This document shows, piece after piece, positions 51,701-62,411 of a stretch of DNA of 64,000 bases (positions within the stretch are counted from its first letter, which is position 1; every line of letters starts with the position of its first letter). The position numbers were made by a program, and so were the translations under genes. The notes under the pieces are model-generated. The model saw nothing but the letters and a program-made list of their open reading frames with translations, did no database searches and was not told the DNA's origin. Source of the DNA: Ochotona curzoniae (taxonomy: Eukaryota > Chordata > Mammalia > Lagomorpha > Ochotonidae); NCBI RefSeq assembly GCF_017591425.1, contig NW_024465655.1, positions 681,501 through 745,500 of the forward strand. Direction: 5' to 3'.

Positions 51701-54700
51701 AACCATCTAGTTTCATTTCTAAATTGCTAGTTGGATTTTCCTAAAACTCCACATATGCAAGTCATATAAAATGGATAACCTGATATACTGTTAGAAATCT
51801 TTTTCCCAATATACAGTCTTTAAAATGTCCATATCATTTGGAAGACTATTCTAAGAAAATAATCAGAAAAAGATTTAAGTATCAACTAGGATCTCCACAG
51901 AACATTATATAAAATGTCAGATATTGCAAATACATAAGAACTACATTAATGAATAAACAGCTAAATAAATTACATTCAACAGACAGAATATGACAAGAAG
52001 TTCCTAAAAACACTGTTGTTTAGTGACACGGAGAAATATTTAGGAAATGTTTAGCATGAAAGAAAAAACACAAAAAGAATTGCCAGGGTTAGCGCTGTGG
52101 GACAGCAAATAAAGCGAGGTGCTGTGCCGCCAGCATGCCTACGGACAAAGGCCCAGGTGCAGCCGCGGCCTGCCACGCACGCTTCTCGCGACTGTGGAAG
52201 GCAGCAAAGACGGCACCACGTCCTTGGCCACCAGTCTGGACCTAAGAGAGCCAGAGGATGGGCCTGGCCCTTGGCTTCAGGTCAGCCCTGCACCAGCCAC
52301 TGAAGCCACTGAGGCAGTGAACCAGCAGAGAGAAGCTCGCTCTCTCTCTCTCTCTCTCACTTGGTCTTTCAAATAAAGAAATAAATCATTTTAAAAAAAC
52401 AAATCACACTGGCCGATTTTGTAGAAGATAACTGGCATAAATGTGAACAAATTTACTGTATCAGGATAATAAAATTATAAGCACTTTTTGCTTTAATTTT
52501 TAAATTGAATCTGCATTTATTTTACATGAGAATAGAGTAAAATATTCTAAAAAACTTTTAACAAAAATAATTTTCAGATACAAAAAAAAAAAAACCCAGA
52601 AAAATTTACGTATACTACAATGTAAATAGAGTTTTTCCTTTAAACTGTAAGTTTGACAATGCATAACGATAAGAGTCATGGATGTATTTAAAATATTTTG
52701 ACCCAAGAAATAAGTGAGCTCTGAAAAGCCAGACAATTTTATTCCCCAATGTTTTGGAAAGATTTTTCAATTCTTTAATTTTAACTTCCATACATTCTCT
52801 TGATCCCTACCGTATCAACAGAAGTTTCAGAAGGTGAACTCTTCCTCTCAGCACCTGTTTCGGCTTGTGGAAGAACAGCCTTCTTCCCAAGTGCCCTGGA
52901 CAGACTGGGTTTAGGTCTCTGAAGCCGACCTCTCACTCCCGGTTTAACATTTTCCGTCTGTTCCGTATTCCTGAAAAGTATGTGTAAATTACAATTAATG
53001 CAATGAATTTCTGAAATAGCCCACTCAGAACCACACAGAAACGGGGAAAGGGACTGCCTTATTTATCAAAGGTTAAAACACATGATTTAGTATTAGTCAT
53101 TACAACTCATCTCAACATGAGGTTAATAACACAGAAACACAATTTTAACATACAATAAGGGAAAAATCTCAAAACAGTGAGCAAAACATGAAATACAAAA
53201 CATTTTTAAAATATTAAAGAAAAGTTTAAAACAGAGTTGAAGAGGGCGCGGCAGGGTAGCCTAGTGCCTGAAGTCCTCGCACTGAATGGGCCGAGATTCC
53301 ATATGGCAACTGGTTCTAATCGTGGCAGTCCCGCTTCCATCCAGCTCCCTGCTTGTGGCCTGGGAAAGCAGTCAATGAAGGCCTAAAACCTGGGGACCCT
53401 GCACCATGTGGCAAACTCGGAAGAAGCTCCTGGCTCCTGGCTGCAGAATGGTTCAGCTCCAGCTACTGCGGCCAACTGGGGAGTGAACCAGTGGATGGAA
53501 GATCTTTCTATCTTTCTCCTTCTTTCTGTAAATCTCCCTTTCCAATAAATAAATAGTACATCTTTTAAAAAGTATATATATGTATATATTTAACCAGTAT
53601 CTGCATAGTGGAAGACGTACACACCTCCTTAAAGTCAATGCCCAAAGCCTATTACGCTGACAAAATGGGTGAACAGTAACTCCAGTGAAGTACAAGTGAA
53701 ATGCAGTAAATGCAGTTAAAATCCAGCAAGTATGTGGAGAGGGAATTAAAAGTAAGGCTACTTTGTTGCAAAAAACTTTTTTAAATCTGTACATAGTTTT
53801 TTATAATACAGATTTTCTGTAAGGTTTTTGAAGTATCCTGGTATCCCAAATTATTTTCAAATTTCATCACGTTAGTACTTTGCTAACAAAAACTCTTGGC
53901 ATTACTACACATCAGATATGGAAGAGAAGAAAACTTTAATGTCATATTCCTAACAGATCACAGCATAATTCTATGTTAAATGGTTTACATGACAAGCTAA
54001 CACCTACACGGAACATTAGCACATCCAAGAACCTTACGAAACTTCCGGAAACCAACAAAATCCAACCGTGGTAAAACACTTACGCGGATTCACTCTTTGT
54101 GCCAACATCTGTTTCTTCTGCACACCCAGCCTCGGCATCATTCGGCGCACACACTGCTGAAGCTTCGACTCCTGACGAAGGGAAGCCTGAAGGTTGGCCT
54201 GCCGCCGGCAGGGCCCCTGGGTGACCACTGTGGGCAGAAAAACACGGACGGGCGAAGATTCCTAGTAAATACACTGTCTATGCAGTAACCTGAAGGACGT
54301 TAGAAATGCACATAATCAAGGGAGATGATTCTTAGTATAGAATAATCAAAGCTCTCAGCTAACTGATTCCTCTCGCATCAGGTTACAGAAAACCTGTCAC
54401 TGTAGAGAGAGTAGCAATCCCAAATTAACACATGTGTGAAAGGATCAGGAGTCTCAAAATGAACACTATGTTATGAATTGGGGTTTACAAACAGAATGAA
54501 CCGTTACGGCTTCAGTCTTCACACAACCATGCTGATCCAAAGACATGCAACATGCACAAACACTGCAAGTTGCAGTTAACACCACACCCTGCAAATGGCG
54601 AAATACGAAGTACTTCAATTAACAATACCGCCGAGGCCCGAGGACCAACATTCCCTGCTAACATTTCAACACACATTTAGCCTGACGCTTCTCTCTCCTA

Positions 54701-57700
54701 CTGGGTGTTAATATTTTTGTGAGTTAACAATTCCCATTATATTCTACCTGTCTTCATATGTAGTTTTTTAGCTATATATCACATACAAAAATTCCCAATC
54801 ATTTTCGGCTGTTTTACATTCTTCATAGAGCCTTATTAAAGGCAGTATTTGATTTCGCGATGGGCAAACCTACTAATTTTATATTTTAAGGTCTGCGCTC
54901 AGGCAGCCATGAGGCACAGTATATGAGGCTGCAGCATTCCATCCCAGGATGCTGGATTCAGTCTCAGCCACTCCGTGCTCCTCCCAGCGTTCTGCTAAGG
55001 AACCTGGGGATCAACAGCTTAGAGCACAGCCGAGAGATGGGACACAGCTCTGAGCTCCTGGCTTCAGACTGATTCCTACCTGGCTCAGGGTGGAACTGCA
55101 CAGCAAGCCAGCAGTTTCATTATTTTCTGTCTCCACTTGCGTCACTTCTCTCAAATAAATACTTAAAAAAAAAAAACTAGGGACCGGCACGGGAGCCTGG
55201 GGGCTAAAGTTCTCACCTTGCTTGTGCCGGGATCCCTATGGGCATCAGCTCTAATCCTGGCAGCCCTGCTTCCCATCCAGCTCCCTGCTTGTGGCCTGGG
55301 AAAGCAGCTGAGGACAGTCAAAAGCCTGGGGACCCTGCACCATGTGGGAGACCCGGAAGAAGCTCCTGGCTCCTGGCTTCGGATCCGGCCTATGCAGCCG
55401 CTTGGGGAATAAATCGACAGATGAAAGATCTTCCTCTCTGTTTCTCCTCCTCTCTATATATCTAACTTTCCAATAAAAATAAAATAAATATTTAATAAAT
55501 AAATAAATAAGGCTCGGTGCGATAGCCTAGTGGTTAAAGTCCTCGCCTTGAACGCGCCAGGATCCCATATGGGCACCTCAATCCCGGCAGCTCCACTTCC
55601 CATCTAGCTCCCTGCTTATGGCCTGGGATAGCAGTTGAGGACAGCCCAAAGCCTTGGGATCCTGCATCCACTTGGGAGACCCAGAAGAGGCTCCTGGCTC
55701 CTGGCTTCAGATCAGCACAGCACCAGCCACTGTGGTCACTCGGGGAGTGAATCAGCAGATGAAAGATATTTCTCTTTGTCTCTTCTCCTCTCTGTATATC
55801 TGACTTTGTAATAAAAATAAATAAGTCTTTAAAATAAGTAAATAAATAACTACATAGATATCTCCAAGCTGTGGGCAACTGCCTACGTTGCATTGTACTT
55901 AAGCAAGCATTACACTGCTGGGTAATGCTTTAAAAGCAGCGAGTAGCTGGCAGGCATGCTGGGCCTGCTTAATGCCAAATCTGTGTTAACCATACCAGTG
56001 TGCCAACACAGTCACCTGGCCTATTCAATTTTTTTTTTTCCTTCTGAAGATATGTGGGAGGGATGCTGGGTCCATGAGCACCGGGGGCGAGGGTTCCAAT
56101 GGTGCCAGGTTGCCTGCTCTGGTCCTTAGCCCGCCTATGCAGTGGGTGCAAGCTCTGTTGAGCCCCACTGAGAGGGGTCTGCCAGGACCCAGACAACACA
56201 ACAACGGTGCCAGGTAAAGCATGCTGACCACACCACAGTGAGCCTATGGAAGCTTGCTTTGTGGGCTTGCAAGGGTTCTGGGGGATGGCACAGGTGAGGG
56301 TCTGTGGGGACAGTGAATGTGTCAGAACTGGGCCTCCTCAGTGGAAAAGGCAGAGCCATGGATGGCAGGCCCAGATGCACACAAAGGATATGGCAAGGCA
56401 CCGGGGCCTGCAGAGGACATATGACACCATAGCAGAGGAAGGAAGATAGGACAGATTGGACAACTCCCCCAACCAAGCACTGATAGCAAATATCTGGGTG
56501 GAGGGAGACTCTAAGGTAGCTTAACCAGCCAATGGACGTTGGAAGAATTTCCTCATCCTTGGATCAGTGAGATCCACAGTATCTCAGACCGATCAACACC
56601 ACCCAAGCAGAACCCTCAGAACATGCTCCACATGGGGGACCCTGAGCTGCTGCGCCATCTGCAGGGGGGACCAGTAGATGGAAGACGTCTCCTCTCTGTC
56701 ACTCTGTCTTACAAACAAATAAATGAATCATTCGGGGGAGAAAAAAAGACTAGTGAAGCTGCAGAAACGACCTGGATGGAAGGCTGGCGTCCGGGTCCTC
56801 TGGGGCTTCCTGACCGGAGACTGGGCATATGCTGGCATCCACGCTCTGCACACAGGATGACTCTTGCTTCTCACCGCACACAGCCTCCGTTTCTGCAGGC
56901 TCGAGCGACAAGCTCTTACCTGTGAACACAAGACAGAGGTTAGTCCACACAATGACCACAAATACACCCACTTTCAAAATAAAGGAATTTGGGCCAGGCG
57001 CGATAGCGTAGTGGTTGAGGTCCTCGCCTTACATGCGCCATGATCCCATATGGTCGCTGGTTCTAATCCTGGCAGCTCAACTTCCCATCCAGCTCCCTGC
57101 TTGTGGCCTGGGAAAGCAGGAGAGGACGGCCCAAAGCCTTGGGACCCTGCACCTGCGCGGGTTACCCAGAAGAGGATCTAGGCTCCTGGTTTTGAATTGG
57201 CTCAACTTGGCCTTTGTGGTCACTTGGGGAGTGAACCAGTGAACAGAAGATCTTCCTCTCTGTCTCTCCTCCTCAACGTATATCTGCCTTTCCAATAAAA
57301 ATAAATAAATCTTTAAATAAAATAATTTACATGCCATGTGCCTTTCCTACAAAACATTGAGTCACACAACATTCATATTCCTATTTGGAAGGCAAATGAC
57401 TCCCCTTCAGAGCAAAGTGAATACTGTGCAGGAAGGGCCGGAGCAAGGTTTCTGGACAGTCTGTAACGCCTTCCTTTGACCTTGCTGCAACTCAAGTAGC
57501 CAGATGGACAGATCTTATAGGTCCAATCAGAAAAACTGATTTGACAACCATTCTGCTGCTTTAAAAGCAACAGCAAATAGGGTTTGGAGCCTTGGCCTAG
57601 AGGCTGAAGTCCTCGCCTTGCACACACCAGGATCCCATATGGGTGCCAGTTCTAATCCCAGCAGCCTCACTTCCCAGCTGAGGTCCACCCAGAGCCTGGG

Positions 57701-60700
57701 GACCCTGCACCTGCATGGGAAACCCGGAAGAAGCTCCTGGCTCAGGATAGGCTCAGCTCCAGCCGTTGTGGCCGCTTGGGGAGTGAACCATTGGACGGGA
57801 GATCTTCCTCTCTGTCTCTCCTCCTCTCTGTATATCCACCTTTCCAATAAAAATAAATAAATCTTTTTTAAAAAAAAGTCATACTTGGTAAATAAAGAAA
57901 CTAGATTTTTTTTAAGTGGGATGAAGACTTATTTAACTTGAGAATCAGAGATACAGAACAGGACAGAGAGATGTTCCATCCACTGATTCGCTCCCCAGGT
58001 GGCCGCAATGGCCAGAGCTGAGCTGGACCAAAGCCAGCAGCAGGAACTTCTTCTGGTCTCCCTTTGAGCGCAGAGGCCCAAGGACTTAGATCACCTTTAG
58101 TTGTTTTCTCAAGGCATCAGCAAGGAGCTACATATCCAAATGTAACAGCTGGGACTCAAGCTGGCACCCACGTGGGATGCCAGCACTTCAACTGGAAGAT
58201 TATCGTGCAATGCCACTGTGCCGGTCTCAACAGCCAGATTTCAAGCATGGTCTGGGTGGGCATGACACACCCATTCCTCACATCAGAGAGACTGCATTCC
58301 CAGTCTGGCTCCAGCTCCTAACTCCAGCATCTACCAATGCAGATCCTTGCAGGAAGCGGTGAAGGTCCGAGACACCCGCCCCGAGCCCTGAGCGGGGTTT
58401 CCAGCACTCGGCCTCGAGGCAGCCCAATACCTAGAGATTATGGCCATGGGGGAAGTGAACCACCAGAGAAGGCTCTCCATCTCAAGGAAACATTTCTAGA
58501 AAACAAGCCAACCTCCTCCTCTCTGTATATCTCACTCTACAATAAAAATAAATCTTTAAAAAGAGTAAATAAATCTTAAAATTAAAAAAAAAAAAAGATA
58601 AGAAACTTACTCTTACGTTTTTCTCCTTTAGAAAGGCCAGACTGTACCATCGCATTTTCCGAAGGACTTTTTACTTCTTTGTTGTTGGTTTCATCTTTAG
58701 TCTTTCTTCTCCTTTTTTTCTGACTGATTTCCTGACCTGACACGGCCTGTTCTGAAGCCTGTCCCGAGCTCGCAGTCTCTTCTGCTGCTGCCTGAGCGCC
58801 CTTGGGAGAGCCTGCTACCCCGACCGCGCTCACTGACTCCTCTGCTCCATCAATGACATCTCCACTGGCAACTTTTTTTGCTGAAAACAAGATGGATGGT
58901 TATAAACAGACAATCTGCAGAAAAATTAACAGACAAATACTTAAAAATGTCTTCCAGGGTATTAGCCCCGTCATCAGGGAATGACAAACTATACAGTTCT
59001 GTAATAAAGAATTATGCTGCCACTAACTGCATTAAAGGAACAAATAGGTTTACAGTATAGTAAGTTGGTATGGTACGCTGCCACCATGGTACATATGGTA
59101 AGTTGGCATGGTAAGTTTACGGTATGGTATGGTACATGCTTGCAATGAAAGATTCTTGACTGGATTTGACTGTAATACTGCAACAAGGTGGAGGGATCCA
59201 CCATGGGAGGGAGGGCATGGGGAGGGGTTGGGGGCATCCCTGAGCCTATGAAAGTATGTCATAAAATGAAATGTAATTAATTTTAAAAAAAAGTATCTCA
59301 GAACATATTTATACATTGAAATAATCAGGTGGCAGGGTGTCTAAGCACCACAACCTAGTGGCTAAACTCCTCACTTTGCATGTGCCAGGGATCCCATATG
59401 GGTACTGGTTCAAATCCTGGCTGCTGCATGCTTGCGGCCTAGGAAAGCAGTCAAGGACGGCACAAAGCACTGGTACCCTACACCTATGCATAAGCTCCGG
59501 GCTCCTGGCTTCCAATCAGTTTAGCTCTAGTCATTGTGGACATTTGGGGAGTGAACCAGTGGACAGAAGATCTTTCTCTTTCTCCTTTTCTCTTTTCTTC
59601 TGCCTTTCCAATAAAAAAATTTTTTTAAATCTTAAGAAAAAAAAAAACATGGTAGAACACTATTGATGGTCTCATTTTTCTTCAAAACAATCAGAGGGCA
59701 GGTACATGTAGCCGGTTCAGCTTCATTTGGTGGTCCCAGCCTCCCATGAGGGGCCTGATTTGAGTCCCAGTTGTTCCACTTCCCATCCAACCTCCTGCTT
59801 ACACCCTGGGAAAGCAGCAGAGGACGCCCCAGGCCCATGTGCCACTGCACCCACGTGGGAGACCTGGATGCAGCTCCAAGTTCCTGACTTTAGAGCAGCC
59901 CAGCTACAGCTTTCGGACCCTTCAGGGAATGACCAGGGAGGGAGGATCTCTGTCTCTGCTTCTCAGGAAATCTGCCTTTCAAGTAAGTATGTGCTGGGCA
60001 GCGCCAGGCTGGACTGCAACACCCATCAGTTCCAGTGGAAGTCGGGGCTGGAAACAGAACCAACCCAGCGATTGCAACCACCAGCTGATCAGGGCGATGG
60101 ACTGTGCCGGGCCCTGTACCTGCTAGTACATACAAGAATCTGGTCCGAGAACACCTCAGACGGAGTTTCTTTAGTCTTTAGAGATCTCCCCAATTTAACT
60201 GCTGGACTCAGAACCCTAACCAAGAAAAGAGAGAAGACAGAACAGGTCAATCAACCATCTCAGCTATATGTTGGCAGCGAAATACGGGGCAAACAGAGAC
60301 TCTATGATGGACTATGTCAACCAGTGGATTCTTCAAAGACCTCATAGTGCCTGGAGTGGCAAGACTGGCAGCAATTTATAACTGTTGAACTATCAAAACC
60401 ACGTGAGCAAGACCCTCGGAGCATGCCCCACATCAGGGACGTGGGGAGGGTGGGAAATTGGGTGGGCCTTCTCCCTTAATACCCCCCTTTAAACATGAAG
60501 GAAACAATATGAAAATAATAGTCTTACCCAATTTCCTATAGCCCTTGAACCTTTTTACCCCAGTTAACTATGTAAAGATTGTCAAAAATATAATTTAAAA
60601 AATTTAAAAAAAAAAGAAACTCAAAACAAAAAATAAGCCCTTAAAAAAGTCTAGACTGTCTTTGTGCAAAACAGTTACTAAAGCCGACTTGACTGCTACC

Positions 60701-62374
60701 CTTTGAAAGGCTAACCCAGGGGCTTCGTCAAGGAAGCTTCAGACAGCTTCACCCCTCGAACTGTTAAGGCTGCTTCTCACTGCGCCTCAAGTCAAGCTGT
60801 TCTGCTAGGAGTCTGAACTGCGCTGTGCTCCAGGCAAGCAGAAGGGACTCCTGGGAGCCCTGCAGTCAATCAGCAAGGCTCGTGTGGCCCTCAGGAGCCC
60901 TGCAGTCAATCGGCAAGGCTCACGTGGCCCTCAGGAGCCCAGCAAGGGTTCTCACAGTTGCACGTTTCAGTCCAGCCTCGGCCACTTACACTGTGCAACC
61001 ACAGGGTAAGTAACAGGATCTCTGGCGGAGTTCCTCAGCCATTCAGCCAAATGGAAAAGAAGAGTAAGACGTGGACCAGCTAACACATAATGTCTCTTAC
61101 AGTCTTAAGGTTCTGGAAATCATGTAATTCTGGCTGCACATTATCTTCACAAACTAGAGTTTGAACAGCTATGGAAATATAAGCCCTGCAACTAACAGTA
61201 TGTAACTCGACACAAGCCTTTTCAAATTCTGCTCAAGCAATACAACCGAGTCATCACCTCCAAATACGAGAATTGCATTGCACTAAATATTAAAATTCAA
61301 CAGCAGAATGGTATTACAGAGGAAGTACACTAGATTCTAAGGCTCTCAAGAAGCCTCAAGGCCGTCTGACAGCCCCACCAGGTGAGCTTTAAAAAGCTGC
61401 TGCTGCTTCAGCAGGGGGCTGGCAAATGCACAGGGGTGAAGCCGCGCCAAGGCAAGCTCATCTTAGTTCCCTGGACTTCCAAGGACTCGCCAAGACCTGA
61501 AGACAAGGCTTGTGGGTTAAGCAGGTGATTAGTGCTGGGCAAGAACAGGAACTGGGCTTGTGGCTAGAAACACCTAGACTAATTGGACTCATCTGTATCC
61601 AATTTCCTGGCTAAATTAGGACTGGAGGGGAATAGTATATAAGGAGAGGTGAAGGAGCAATAGAGAGAAGACTTCGCAGAGACTTCCACCATCAGTGGTC
61701 TCCTGTCGGCACTATCTCCAGACCCTCTCCCTGTCCACGTTCCTGGTTCTGCTGGCTGGAGCAAAGGCTTACGCCCACCACTGCTAAATAAACAGCACTC
61801 CTTTCAGACTCAGTACCTTTCCCGTGTTTCGTTGATTTGGAGGCCTCCTTCTCCTTTACACTGTGGTTTTTAACCGACTTTTGTTTTCTTTTCTCTTCCT
61901 CAGCAAGAACTTTCTGAAGCAAATGAGCAAAAAAATCGAAGTCAAAAGGACGCTTTTCCTCTGTTCAAAAAAAAAGGAAAGAACTTTCAAGTTTTTATTT
62001 TTTTTTAAAGAAACTTTTCACCTTTAAAAAAAAAAAACCACAATTTCAAAACCAAGTGGGTCTATCAGCTGGACCACTGGAAAACAAGGCCACAACAGTC
62101 TACTACTTAGCAACGAAAGGGACAGAAATAAAATTATTACTACCACCACCAGCATTAACACAGGTGAGTTTCAAAAACACACTGAAGGAAAGAAATCAGA
62201 GTACATTCTGTATGATCCCATTCATCAGGTGCTAATTTAAGCAAAGGGCTTGGGGGATGGCAGCTGAATGTCGGTCGAGAAAGGGAAACGCCTGCAACAA
62301 GGAACCCGCTCCACACACTGTCGGAGCTGGGGCTTCCAAAGTATATTCTTTGTCAAAATGCAAACTACACTTTG

Positions 62375-62411
<37 letters not shown>

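Noticed and set aside
56735..56771. Extending BDP1 exon w4 to the stop after LQLH, or ending it early at TCCG|GTCAGG
   Set aside because: Only the donor at 56771-56770 gives the two-base exit needed by w5.
59727..60347. A 206-codon plus-strand open frame
   Set aside because: It spans a SINE and then the unrecognised repeat copy D, so it is not a single coding unit.
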